A stretch of 64,000 nucleotides of DNA from Atrina japonica. Taxonomy: Eukaryota; Mollusca; Bivalvia; Pterioida; Pinnidae. The notes beneath the pieces are model-generated. The model saw only the letters and a list, made by a program, of their open reading frames with translations. It ran no database searches and was not told the DNA's origin. The stretch covers positions 1 to 64,000 of the forward strand of contig BROG01000800.1 of assembly GCA_030159075.1 (NCBI GenBank). The letters are read 5' to 3'. Shown here in pieces: positions 30,956 through 42,326 of the stretch (position 1 is its first letter; every line of letters starts with the position of its first letter). A program made the translations under genes and the position numbers.

Positions 30956-33399
30956 GTTACTGTTTTTGTTATTTGAAACAATGGTCACTCAATTTCCAGG
31001 TGTTTTATTTTCAGAAATGTGTGTTTATTTCATATTTTGTCGCGGTTGATAATTTAGTTTAGTATTCAGATAAATTAATACTATTAGTTGATATGTTTAT
31101 TACTACTTATGTTTATTGTTGGAGAGAGCTAAAAAAAGAAAGAGAAAAATTTATATATACAGCTTTCAAATATTGAATTAATCTTTTTCGTGTTCTATTA
31201 CAAACATTATTCGTCCAAAATCAATTTTTTCTTTTTCTATCCATTCTAATACGCATTTCTAGTAAGCAACATACCCAAAGTACCACACACACACACACAC
31301 ACACACACATACATACACATAAACACACACACACACACATGTATGTATGTATGTATGTATGTATGTATGTATGTATGCATGTATGTATGTATGTATGTAA
31401 AGGTATTAATCCACAGGACGTTCAGTCGATAATATACAAATTTGGTGAATATTGGACAAATACGGACCTCTGGTAATCTAAAAGTGGGATCAGGTGTCAT
31501 GGAGGAGTAAGCCTTCTCTGTCGACCAATCACACCCAACGAATCCATTATCAAGTTTAAATCTAAATAAGTAGGAAATAACGACATGCCTTTGTCGAACA
31601 ACTTTATGTCAGATATGTTGAAAATTTAAATTAATAATTGAGAAATACTACTATATCTCTTATAAAACATGTAACATTTCATTTAATGAAACAGTAATCA
31701 AACACGATCACTATACCTATTGTTTTATTTACAACACTCACATACGTATATCTGAATGTAATATATCTTGCTACATCGTATGTTTGATCTGGCTTACAGC
31801 ACCCATATCTTCCATCCATGTAATGTATCGTTCTCTGAATCATCATCGTCACGTGCATCAAACAGCCAATTGGATTGGTCGGATTCAGCTAGTAATCAAA
31901 CCAGAAGTACGTACTACTCTATAGAAAGCAAACGTTTATATAGACCCGGAATGACGTCATCACTGCAGAATTTCCATGGATCCACTCTGTCGCTTCCAAA
32001 CTTGCCTTTAGCAAAAGAAAGGTAAGTGCAGGTAAAAAGTTTAGGTATTCACGGTTAATCAACATTATGAAAGGAATATACAATCGAACCCGGATATATT
32101 GAAATCGAATAGATATGGTTTTTTTCATTCAAGTTAACAGGGGTTTCAAAATAAACGGGTTATAACGGTAATAAAGAATTTAGCCTGGCAATTAAAATCC
32201 TTTTAAATAAAGCGGGATTTCACTATAACAGGGTTCAATATAAGATTTGACTCTATAAGCATACCTGCTTGCCAGTCAGATTTTATGTTTGAACTTCAGA
32301 ATATTCTTATGTTTATAATGTCGCTATATCAACTGAGGACGTCTTAGCTACAGAAACGATCGTTTTGATAATTTATTTTGGCTTCTTTTGTGAAACTATA
32401 ACTGTAGTATTGTCAATAATATCTTAGTTATTTTAAAACTTTGAATAAAATAACTTTTGTACCAGAAGTAATTAGGAGATAAATCAATAAATTCCTAATG
32501 TTGATATGGTTAAGGTTACTGTAGTTTTTTTTTCAATTGATTATTTGTTTTCAGTTCCTTTGTTCTGTTAGACACAGAGTGAATTGCAAAATTCAATTTG
32601 CAAAGTTTCAATTAAACGTTATTAGATTTTTCGAAGTGTCATATGCAAACATTTCCTACCCCTCTACTGGCTGAGTGGTTAGAGTGTCGTCTCTCGTATC
32701 TGATCAGTACGGTTCGAGCCCAGCTGTGATCATGCCGATTTTGTGAGAAATTTATCAGTTTACCTGTGGAAGACTAATGTTCTCTTCCCAGGTATATTGT
32801 AATAACCCGAGTCTCTCTGCCACGATTAAAAAACTGGCCACCATCCTATAATTGTAAAATAAAGCGTTGAGTGCGTTATAAAACGTCAATAATAATCAAA
32901 ACAAATGAACATCAGGCAAAAACAAAGAAAAGGTATAGAGTATATAACACGGAACATTCATACATGTAGCTGTGTTTTGCAAGCCGAGTGTCTTTTCCAT
33001 TGGTCAAGTATGTGTAAAAATAGAAATAAATGTATGTATCTCAAGACACAACAATTTATTTTCCAAATGAACTTGTAAAGTCACGCTCAATTACCTTCAA
33101 ACAATTGACATTTGGCAATCAGAAGACGAGTAGCAATGTCTAGATTTTAATCAAACGTTTGTCTCATCTTAGGCGTCGACTTGTTACCATAGTGATATGA
33201 TTTTATTTGTTTACACGGTGACGTTACTTTCTTTACCTGTTGTTTTAGTTTTGTGTTCGGGAACTATTTCAAGGACCACAAATATTCAGTAAGCTTTGTG
33301 CCTTGACATTCTTTCTTATTCTCATAAACACATGCGCAGCATATTCAAACCTTTGTATGAACTATGTCTATATACATGTCTGTATGTCTATCTATCTAC

Positions 33400-33448
<49 letters not shown>

Positions 33449-33490
33449 AATCTATCTGTCTGTCTGTCTGTCTGTCTGTCTGACTGTCTG

Positions 33491-33525
<35 letters not shown>

Positions 33526-35185
33526 CTCTATCTATCTATCTATCTATCTATCTGTCTCTATATGGCTTTAGTGCAAGATTATCAGCTGGTACCTAAATAC
33601 CAGGCACTTGGTTTATGTGTACCTTCAGGGACTCAAACGGTGCTTCAACGGTGTCAATGACCCAGAGGTTATAAATATTATTGATAATACCAAAGTTACA
33701 GTTTTGCAAAACTATTTCTTTTTGTTCACTAACTTTTGCCCGTTTTGTTTCAGATTTTATCAATCACATGGATCCTCTTCATTATCACGTAGTGAATATG
33801 TGAGGTCACAAAAATCGTGAGTATACTTCATACTAGTTCAGTAAATTAACATATGCCTGTGTCAGTCTATGGGTTTGTTTTCTTTTCTGTAAGTTTTAAA
33901 ATTTATTTTGTTTTTCCATTTAGTTATTACTTTCAATAGATATCTTCATTATAGAAAGCGCACACGTACGAACGCACGATCGTACACCCACACACAGCGT
34001 AAAAGTCTGTTACAGCATCATTCACTAGAATATGACGTCAAAATATACATAATAGTCTAGATGAGTGAAAATTTAAAGAAGGGGTTAAAACAACAATGAT
34101 GCAAACAACAACAACAACAACAACATAACCCGTCATATGTATCCATTTAACACCATTATCATAAATAACGACAGCAACAACAACAACAAACACATAACCC
34201 GTTATATGTATCCATTTAATACCATTATCATAAATAACGACAGCAACAACAACAACAACAACATAACCCGTTATATGTATCCATTTAACACCATTATCAT
34301 AAATAACGACAGCAACAACAACAACAAACACATAACCCGTTATATGTATCCATTTAACACCATTATCATAAATAACGACAGCAACAACAACAACAAACAC
34401 ATAACCCGTTTACATAACCCGTTATCATAAATGTATAACCATTTAACACCATTATCATAAATAACGACAGCAACAACAACAACAAAAACACATAACCCGT
34501 TATATGTATCCATTTAACACCATTATCATAAATAACGACAGCAACAACAACAACAAACACATAACCCGTTATATGTATCCATTTAACACCATTATCATAA
34601 ATAACGACAGCAACAACAACAACAAACACATAACCCGTTATATGTATCCATTTAACACCATTATCATAAATAACGACAGCAACAATCAACAAACATAACG
34701 ACATGCAAACAACAACAACAACAACAACAAACACATAACCCGTTATATGTGTCCATTTAATACCATTTTTCACTTATGTGGTGGCGGCTAATTTTTAATG
34801 GTGGGGGAGATATCCAGGTTACAATGTACCTGGGAAGAGACCGGAAGTAAACTGCCAAACTTTCTTGAATTGTCTGCTTAGTTTCCAGTCGGGCTCGAAC
34901 CTGCGCTGACGGAGATGAGAGACTTCAAGATTCACAGCGCATTGCTCTGACCACATAGCCACGTAGGCCCCATCCCTTATATGTTACCATGGCAAGTGAA
35001 GCATTAAAAATATATCATCAAAGACAACAACAACAGCAACAACAACAACAACGACGACAACAACAACAACAATATCAACAACACAATTATCCATCATACA
35101 AATCCACACCAGCGAAGAGTTCAAGTCAGGTGTATAAAATTAGCATCATGATGAACAACATCCGCAACAACAACAACAACAATAA

Positions 35186-35216
<31 letters not shown>

Positions 35217-38138
35217 GTAATCAATTTAAATGTATTCATAACACAATTATATTGTTGTTGTATTGCTGTTTAACGTCCTATTCATATGGAGACGTCACCA
35301 AATGCCGGTATTAAAGGGTTTTCAAATTTTGGCCTATGCTCGGCACTTACGGCCATTGAGCGGTGAGGGTTCTTCACGTGAATTTTAATGTGACGTCACC
35401 TACTGTGACACGCGACCTCGGGTTTTACTGTCTCATCCGAAGGACAGGAAAAAACAGTCGACTCCGCAGAGGCTCGAACCTGTGATTCTCCGGTTGCGAA
35501 TCGAGCACTTTACCTCAGAGCCATAACGACTTTCTAAAGTAATTATAAACAATGAGATTGTAGAGCTGAATATGGTTATGTCAATCACATATATTATTCT
35601 GTCTGTGTTGTGTCGTATTGACCATTTAAGTACAAAGGGTCATTTCGTATAATTTGTAAATTGAAGAGTAAAGTATTATACCATTTCTAATATTGTTGCC
35701 GGAAATTATGATTCGATTTATGATTCACATGAACATAAAAGTCAATCCCTCAAAGCAACTACATGACCTGCTATGCAACTTGACGATCTATAGGTATCAA
35801 CTTGAACTGACAGTTACGAACAACGTAAGCCTTTAATGTGTGATCTGATTCAATGCCTCGATGTATTCATTATACTAATGTGTAAGTAGAACTGTATTTT
35901 GTCTGTCGTTCCACACATACAGTCCACGATATTGACCGGCTAATATTGTCTTATGAAAACTGCCATAGAAATATCCAAAACAACAAACTTGACTGAAAGA
36001 GACTTTCAAGCGCAGCTGAACATAAATTTTTAAAATCTTTTTTTTCTACTATACGATGTTTTCATTTCAGATTAGAAAGATCACTTTCATTGATTTAAAA
36101 TTTAAATTTGCATCCTGCATTCGTACGCAGTGTGTGTGTGTGTGTGTGGGGGGGGGGGTTAAAAATAACTAAACGAATCGCATTCGTGTGAAAAACTACA
36201 CACGCTATGACGTGTATGATTGTCACAATATGATTATATGACGTAGGGTTCTATGTAATGAGAATGCAGTGCTTCAAACTTTGCACCAGAATTTTTGTAA
36301 GTGCAGAAAACATGTATGTGAAGCAAAGGAGAAAAATATCAAACATTGGTGTGGTGGGTCGAACTAGAAACTGGACAACTGGATTCTAACTACTCGGGTG
36401 GAGATTTACTTCTCCACCCAACACACCCATGTTATATTCTTTAAGCTTGTGTATTCTAGATGTTTGTAGACATTTTACCTTGGTAATCCGACTAGAGGAA
36501 AGGGAAATATCTTCCTTTTGAGCTATACATTTAGCTCGACTGTCGAATCCTTATTGGCAGAAAAACGCCTTCAACACTTTTTTTTTGGATCTTTTTCCTG
36601 CGTCATGTTTCTAATATCTAACCTAATCTAATAATTGCTAAAATTGGATTCAGATATGATCCGATATGCCAGGGCGTGCACAACATATGAAGATTTCATA
36701 TACAGAGGTAAACTACTTACTGACAAATTATTGACACAGGGATATCGAAAACCGCGTTTAATGTCAACGTTCCGCAAGTTTTACGGTCGGTACAATAGTC
36801 TTGTTTGCGACTACTCTGTTTCACTAAGTGAAATGTTGAGTTGCCTTTTCGTTGGCGGTTGTTGAGACGTCTGTACCAATTGTGACGAGGATACACTCCT
36901 CACGTGTTTCACTGGACTTGACTGTGGACTCACGGCGGGTGTGACCGGTCGACAGGGGATGCTTACTCCTCCATGGCACCTGATCCCACCTCTTGGTTTC
37001 CAGAGGTCCGTGTTTGTCCATTTTTTATCGGATTTGTATCTATGTCCTGGACATTCTATTGATTTACACTTTGGTATCTGAGGTTTTTATATTCAGGAAT
37101 TAACCAGTGGGCATTGAAGTTGATTATTTTTGTTTTATAAATCATTGCAGATTAGAACCTTTGAAATTAGGCGATGCTTACAGAAGCCGTTGGGACGACG
37201 AATTCGAACCAGACAGAATATCGTGTTCCGAGTAAGTGACTTTTAATCCAATAATATAAACTTTCAGAGTATTTCAATGTAATTTTCTTTTGTGGAATGT
37301 TTTTTCTTCTCCTTAGTATTAAAATATATAAAACATTGTTCAAAATGTCACTATGATTTTATATTTGAAAATCTGTTGACTTGTTTCGTTGGTTCTCTTG
37401 CATCTTAAATGTATGGACGGAGTTGTCGCCCACAGACAAGGGATACACCTTCATAGGAGGGTTCCGGAATCCTGTCACGTTACATCAATTTTCGATCAGG
37501 TCCATGAAATTCCGGTTTTTGATTATGTACAATACAATTTATCAGTATTTATGCAATATAGCTCTGTTGCAAAAAGGATATATAATTTGCTTTGTTATCT
37601 CCCTTTTGCTGCCAAACAAAAGTTTGGAACTCTAGATGGCGCTTTTTCTGTCTAGACTAAAAAGAAATTTTCAATTCTTTAAAACATTTCTTTTCAGTTC
37701 TGATACAGTACCATCATTTGGTTCGACATTATATTAAGTGGCGTGTTCTTGTTTTTTCGATAAGTATATACTTGTACAGCACTTGAAATACCTGTGGCTC
37801 TGACAAAATATTTTTGGCGATTCTAGAGAGAAAAGAAAAAAAACAAAAAACAAAGTTCCCGACTAATTATGAATTCGCAAATTTTATACCATTAAGCCAA
37901 TGCACACATTCGTTTCACCTTTATTATTTGTCGTATTTTTAACTCTTCAGTTTGATTTTTATTATTTCTAAGCAGGTCTCTATCGTCTACGTCACATCCG
38001 TCAGAAAATTATCGAACTGCTTCCGGAACTGGACACAAATCAGGAAAACATCATAATCCAACAATACAGCACACATATGGACAACACATACCTGGAAATT
38101 TCCACAGACATTCAACAGACCATATGTATCTTCAATAA
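30624..38138 (+). CDS. Second single-pass membrane protein gene, five exons
   Basis: The exons are 30624-30955, 31800-32021, 33754-33816, 37151-37231 and 37976-38138. Every junction is phase 2, and the three middle exons are multiples of three. From the first Met (30648) the product is 278 residues: about 52 extracellular residues with NVT sites at 26 and 40, one helix at about 54-76 and a cytoplasmic tail of about 200 residues. The tail is rich in Ser, Tyr and His (for example [17 protein letters not shown]). I recognise no family. There is no signal peptide, so either upstream exons are missing or it is a signal-anchor protein. AATAAA overlaps the stop (38134-38139). Confidence 0.68.
30956..31799 (+). 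other. Intron with (CA)n, (ATGT)n and an RT tail copy
   Basis: Contains CA repeats at about 31284-31339, ATGT repeats at about 31340-31400 and a tail-family copy at 31402-31580. Nothing else was recognised. Confidence 0.7.
31402..31580 (-). mobile_element. RT-element 3' tail copy
   Basis: Minus-strand copy with ggacaaatacggacctctgg, gtgggatcaggtgtcatgga and ctgtcgaccaatcacaccca. Confidence 0.78.
31800..32021 (+). CDS. Exon B: Ser-rich cytoplasmic segment
   Basis: The acceptor is ctggcttacag and the donor gtaagt. The exon has 74 codons in phase 2-2. It includes [36 protein letters not shown] and [16 protein letters not shown]. Low complexity and many Ser/Tyr suggest a phosphorylatable tail (inference). 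Confidence 0.72.
32080..32257. mobile_element. MITE with TACAGTCGAACC-type ends, copy 1
   Basis: Begins tacaatcgaacccggata and ends aatataagatttgactctata. The interior has aaacgggttataacgg. Related copies lie at 43069-43249 and 63113-63330. Confidence 0.7.
32660..32905 (+). mobile_element. SINE family B copy
   Basis: The head ctggctgagtggttagagtg and the B-box acggttcgagcccagc are followed by tttatcagtttacctgtgga, aactggccaccatcctataa and a gcgttataaaacgtcaataa end. Confidence 0.75.
33388..33560. repeat. (TATC)n/(TGTC)n microsatellite
   Basis: Tetranucleotide array with a TGTC block in the middle. Confidence 0.97.
33754..33816 (+). CDS. Exon C: short tail segment
   Basis: Acceptor gttttgtttcag, donor gtgagt. 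It has 21 codons in phase 2-2, reading [20 protein letters not shown]. This supports a spliced low-complexity cytoplasmic tail. Confidence 0.68.
34100..34765. repeat. 69-bp minisatellite with internal (CAA)n, about 9 copies
   Basis: The unit includes acccgttatatgtatccatt, aacaccattatcataaataa, cgacagcaacaacaacaac and a caacacata end. Copy starts fall every 69 bp, with one variant region at 34405-34496. Because 69 is a multiple of three, both strands stay open, giving spurious frames. Intronic. Confidence 0.96.
34775..34972 (-). mobile_element. SINE family B copy
   Basis: Contains aggttacaatgtacctggga, ggaagtaaactgccaaac, and gggctcgaacctgcgctgac with a reversed tRNA-like head near ctctgaccacatagccacgt. 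Confidence 0.75.
35015..35215. repeat. (CAA)n and (CAT)n repeats
   Basis: A CAA array at about 35025-35080 and CAA then CAT arrays at about 35165-35215. Confidence 0.95.
35251..35535 (-). mobile_element. SINE family A, copy 4, with a different head
   Basis: The tail and core match family A (gtttaacgtcctattcatat, tttggcctatgctcggcact). The head part reads gaggctcgaacctgtgattc then tccggttgcgaatcgagcac. This also occurs at 53618-53895, so it represents a subfamily with another tRNA-like head. Confidence 0.8.
35536..36656 (+). other. Intron, nothing further recognised
   Basis: AT-rich. A (TG)n-(G)n tract at about 36130-36159 is the only repeat seen. Confidence 0.55.
36657..37096 (+). pseudogene. 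5'-truncated RT element: RT C-terminus plus 3' tail
   Basis: Reads [19 protein letters not shown], then [19 protein letters not shown], then [12 protein letters not shown] and a TGA at 36863-36865. The tail follows: tgtgaccggtcgacagggga, cctccatggcacctgatccc, cctggacattctattgattt. The C-terminal pattern is common in animal reverse-transcriptase elements. The clade, possibly Penelope-like, is uncertain. Confidence 0.85.
37151..37231 (+). CDS. Exon D: cytoplasmic segment
   Basis: Acceptor atcattgcag, donor gtaagt. It has 27 codons in phase 2-2, reading [20 protein letters not shown] then DRISCSE. It lies 55 bp after an RT-tail copy. Confidence 0.7.
37698..37737 (+). CDS. Possible alternative terminal exon
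   Basis: A good acceptor (catttcttttcag) in the same phase 2 is followed by [12 protein letters not shown] and TAA. Exon D could splice here instead of to 37976, giving a shorter tail. It may be a chance match. Confidence 0.35.
37976..38138 (+). CDS. Exon E: terminal exon
   Basis: Acceptor ttctaagcag, phase 2 entry. It reads [20 protein letters not shown], then [17 protein letters not shown], then [12 protein letters not shown] and TAA. It is His/Ser/Thr-rich. A polyadenylation hexamer overlaps the stop codon. Confidence 0.65.
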
Positions 38139-38139
38139 A
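38134..38139 (+). terminator. Candidate polyadenylation hexamer AATAAA
   Basis: AATAAA overlaps the TAA stop of the second membrane gene. Use of this site would leave an unusually short 3' UTR. A further AATAAA lies at about 39092. Confidence 0.35.
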
Positions 38140-38399
38140 ATAAGAATGTTTTTTTTAAAGTTTTGTTTACTTGTTTTATTACTGTTTATTTCCAAATGAA
38201 TTCACTTATATAGAGGCACCACGAACAAAAGAAGGTGTAAAGAGTGAACATAGACTAAATGGATGTTGGGTTCGAAATCATCCATCGACTTTCATTTCAC
38301 CATGTTGACTACATACTTGTTTGAAAATCTCCTGGATGTGTTTAAATACAAAAGACATTTTAATGTCACTTGCATTCATTTTTAATACAATTGGTCAAA

Positions 38400-38630
38400 T
38401 ACATGACTTTCGCACTCAGAAGTGAGATATTACCTCGCCAGTGGTACTCAAAACTTGAGTATGCATTTAAACTATCTTTGATATCTCTGAAGGTATAGTT
38501 ATATCAATATTTACAATTGTATGCCTCAATTATTAAAAATTCTCAATTTGTGGCATTTGTGATTTTTTTAAAAATCAATTGCGATTGAGAACTTGATGTA
38601 TGTGGTGATTCCGGACCTGCCATTCAGTAC
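38400..38630. mobile_element. Partial TTTACTCA-family MITE
   Basis: Shares tatttacaattgtatgcc and the end tggtgattccggacc with the 28677 copy. The left terminus is missing or diverged. Confidence 0.5.
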
Positions 38631-39817
38631 ACCCCTCGCTTGCCATGACTCGGATCATAATCAACATCTTACAACAAAACTGTGATAGTTTTATTTGGAA
38701 TAGGGGTCATTCATTTTATTTAAGATCGGGAGAATACAGTAACTGGCCCATCTGTTTGTAAATTCACCCGTCAACAACACGTGCCTGAAAAAGTAAAGTG
38801 TAGAGCAGTTTCGAAAAGCCATTCCGATGTGTCTTGACATGTATTTTCATGATGGAGATGGCAGATGACGCCAGACTCAGTTGTATAGAAAGTCTGCTAC
38901 ATTGCACGTGTCTCCAAACGTGAAGACAGCATCAGAGACGGGTGACAAAAGATGCATGGCCAATTAAACATGCCACAAATACCACGGATTTGTTTCTCTT
39001 TTGTATCAAAACCCTAATATAAGCAAAGGGTACTTTTCATGTTATTAATTATCAAAGTTCTTTTGTATTAAAAACAAAAAGTTGTAAGAAAATAAACAAA
39101 TAGATTTATTTGCAGTGTAATCATGTATATATCAACAATGAGTATATAGTTAGTTCAAAAATAAAAGAAATACAGCTGATGAATCACCATTACAACTAGA
39201 TATAGTCAACCTTTAAACATGTCAATTGCCAAATAAATATGACAAAAAATCTAACAACACTAACGGATTGATATTACAAGATTATTGAAAACGAAAACAT
39301 GATATGAAAACGATATCTGTGACTCCAATGAGTTCTTTTGGTAAACAGCTAAGCTGCATATCCTGTTTCAAACTTCATGTTTTGAGAAATTTCCTTTTTT
39401 TAGATACATTAATTGTGAAACAGATGAAATGAAATAGACAACCGTAACCTGCATTATTGGTTTCTTTTGGTAATCGTGTACTGCCTCTCTGTAATGTATG
39501 TTTTCATGATGTAGGAAAATTGTATATAGATTTATATAATTTGCAAAGAAATTTGCAAGATCGATTAAAGGTGATTTATCATTTTCATGAACGAATAAAT
39601 CATTTAAAGATCACCAATTAGTCCGTACCATTCCCTAATGGGTTATGTAATATGTAAATTAAACATACGTAATTAACGCACCTCTGTTAGACAAATAACT
39701 ACGACATAATCATTTCTATAAATATTGAAAAATTTTAAAATAGCTCTGGATAAATTACCCTGGGGAAAATCAATAAAAACTGTTCCGGAATATAATAAAT
39801 CAAGCGTGCAACTGGGT

Positions 39818-40192
39818 CGAAAGTCATCACATTTACTCAGTACTCAAACTTTTTCATGATTTTAAGGCAAAAATACGCAAAATTTATTCACTTTTGTAAA
39901 TTGATAGCAGACAATTGTAAATAATGGTGAAAGTTATTGCTCGTTTGAAGAAAACCTCAGAAATATTGAAACATTGTTTTAAGTACGTACTCAAATTTGA
40001 GTACCATACTCAATGCATTTATTAATTTTTCAAGACAATCATAAGCGTGACGCAAAAATTCATATGTGAATGATGTGAAATAATAATATGTTTCCTATTC
40101 ACTCACATTCAGAAGTTTTATAAACGATTATTGTCAAAATAATGTGATCAAAGTTGAGCTTGAGTATTGAGTAAATTTGGTGACTTCGGAAA
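39818..40192. mobile_element. About 375-bp MITE (TTTACTCA family), copy 2
   Basis: The left end has cacatttactcagtactcaa and the right end has gagcttgagtattgagtaaa then tttggtgacttcgga. The interior block acaattgtaaataatggtga is the inverse of the one in copy 1. The two copies are therefore inverted relative to each other. Confidence 0.85.
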
Positions 40193-40655
40193 CTGGATAT
40201 TTAATAATTAGAAGACACAGTACAATTCTACACGTGACCAAAAATTGCTCTACAACAGCAAATAGTGCGCATCATAACAGGTGTGCGGAAAAAAGGAGAA
40301 TAGATTTCAATCTTTACTTCTAAATTGAAATAAGAAAAATACCGGGTTTTGTTGTTTAACCGTTTTACAAGGGTTTGTAAAATCTGAATTATTGATAACA
40401 AATAATAATAATGATACTTATAAAAAAAAAAAAAATTAACAAAAATCAATCAATTATAACTAATATTATTAGTTTCATTTGTATATTTACATTCATAATT
40501 TCCAACAACATAAAATAAATAAAGAGGTAGCCTGGAAAACACATTAAAATCATGCACAAAAAAAGAAAAAGAAATACATAAAATTATCATATTTTTCTGT
40601 CTAAATAAATATTTAAATGACAAAGAAACAACTAAAGATATAAACATTTCATTGT

Positions 40656-40870
40656 ACAAAATATAAAAAGTCTCAGATACCAAGGTATAAATCATTAGGA
40701 TGTCAAGGATATAGGTACAAATTTGGTAAAAAATGGACAAACACGGACCTCTTGAAATCAAGAGGTGGTATCAGGTGCCATGGAGCAGTAAGCATCCCCT
40801 GTCGACCGGTCACACCCGCCGCGATCACAGTCAAATTCAAATGAAATATGTGAGGAACGAATCCTTATAC
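40656..40870 (-). mobile_element. RT-element 3' tail copy
   Basis: Minus-strand copy containing agtctcagataccaaggta, aaaaatggacaaacacggac, gtatcaggtgccatggagca and cccctgtcgaccggtcacac. Confidence 0.82.
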
Positions 40871-41439
40871 TTATACAATACTGTATCGTGTTGTCTTGTA
40901 TATAGAAATACAAGGGGAACATCAGCTGTCATGCGATAAACTCAAAGTTGCATAAAATGTGCATTTCACGTCATGTTTCACATATTCGTGTTTGATTGAT
41001 GGGAGGAAAATGATTACTTTGACACTAACGACACTAACCTGAATCAAGGTCCATTACCGGACACTGGCTCCTAGCGTCATCAAATATATTCAGCCTAATA
41101 ATTATAGCACGTGCAAATTATGAGTCACGTGCATGTTCTGAAGTACCACATCAAGCGGTAATTAGGAAATGAATATAACGTGTAATTTGTGTTTTATGCC
41201 TGATTCTTAATGACCGTAATAAAAGACCACTTTCTTTACTACATTTCAAATTGGAGTTGTTAAAGTAATTCAGATCTTACATGTCGGACAATGCTACCTT
41301 GTGTACACTTATACTATGCTTATGGAAGCAGATATATTATCAGTTTCAACTTCCTAATCATCTAACAAATGGGTCTATTTTTAAAAACAAAATACAATCT
41401 GGTTTAATGCTTGAGTGTATTGCCTTATCCACAAATATG

Positions 41440-41445
41440 TTTATT
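41440..41445 (-). terminator. Candidate polyadenylation hexamer of the EF-hand gene
   Basis: TTTATT on the plus strand is AATAAA on the minus strand, about 126 bp after the stop codon. Position and sequence fit a normal 3' end. Confidence 0.45.
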
Positions 41446-41570
41446 AAAATCGTGAGTATTGAGGAATTTTACAGGGATTTCGGGCCTTATATTTAATGTT
41501 TCAAGATGGTTTTAATTGAAAACAAACTTATGAAAGTGACAACTCTCAATAGCAATTTTCAATTACGTCA

Positions 41571-41843
41571 CTACTTCCCGGAATAACTGCCTCTTCTCGT
41601 TACGAGAACGACTTTCATTGAATCACTTCCTCTTCGCTTCATATTCATTCTCCTATTTTCAATTTCCATTTCTTCTTCCTCCTCATCCTCGGGAGGTCCC
41701 TGAATCAGTTTGAATTTCTTTTTCTCGACATTGTGTTCAAAACAACCAAATATAAAACGACCGGGTCCGTAAGGGGTCCTTCCTAGTAAGAAATTTGCAA
41801 AGATTTGCTCATAGCCGTCTGGTGTTAGGGGGTAACGCCCATG
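41571..41843 (-). CDS. EF-hand gene, last coding exon with C-terminal extension
   Basis: Acceptor gttttag, phase 0. It has 90 codons and a TAG at 41573-41571. It reads HGRYPLTPDGYEQIFANFLL, then GRTPYGPGRFIFGCFEHNVE, which is characteristic of the family. An acidic run (PPEDEEEEEMEIE) follows, then a basic Arg/Ser end (KRRGSDSMKVVLVTRRGSYS). Confidence 0.93.
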   Translation of the reverse strand, partial: HGRYPLTPDGYEQIFANFLLGRTPYGPGRFIFGCFEHNVEKKKFKLIQGPPEDEEEEEMEIENRRMNMKRRGSDSMKVVLVTRRGSYSGK

Positions 41844-42242
41844 CTAAAACATTAGAGAGAGAACAATTAATTCATTCACCACTAAAGACACATTTGGACT
41901 AGCCTTAGTCATTCATTTATAGAAGAATCCATTGCTTTTCAGGGGCTGATGAGCAATACATCTCCTTGCTGAGTAACTGTCAATTTAAAACATGATGTGT
42001 TAAAAAGAAATTGACAAAAATCATTCCTAAAGATTAAAAGTATTGAAACTCACATTTTGCCAAATATTGACAATACTCGAACTCTGTGTTTATCCAATAT
42101 ACAACAATATGCTAAATGTGCTTGAGGTGTTGGAAATTATACCCAAGATATTTGACAAAACTGTATATGACAGAATTGGGGAAAGAGGAAGAAATCGAGT
42201 AAGAGTGGGAAGAAAAGGAAAGGAGGGAAGCTAAGGAGGGAA

Positions 42243-42326
<84 letters not shown>

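Larger units (their letters stand above)
32258..33753 (+). other. Intron with a SINE-B copy and (TATC)n
   Basis: Contains a SINE-like copy at 32660-32905 and TATC/TGTC repeats at about 33388-33560. No exon was recognised. Confidence 0.65.
38139..41570. other. Convergent intergenic region
   Basis: Separates the plus-strand membrane gene from the minus-strand calcium-binding gene. It holds a partial TTTACTCA MITE (38400-38630), a full copy (39818-40192) and an RT tail (40656-40870). A 71-codon frame at 41281-41496 has no recognisable domain. Confidence 0.6.

Noticed and set aside
34038..34773. Repetitive frames on both strands (for example [13 protein letters not shown])
   Set aside because: They come from the 69-bp minisatellite with a CAA core in an intron.
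36635..36865. 76-codon frame as a host-gene exon
   Set aside because: Its sequence ([15 protein letters not shown]) and tail are repeated at 26254 and partly at 44600, so it is an RT-element C-terminus. Exons C and D join in phase 2 without it.
41281..41496. 71-codon plus-strand gene
   Set aside because: It has no recognisable domain or splice context and overlaps the probable 3' end of the minus-strand EF-hand gene.
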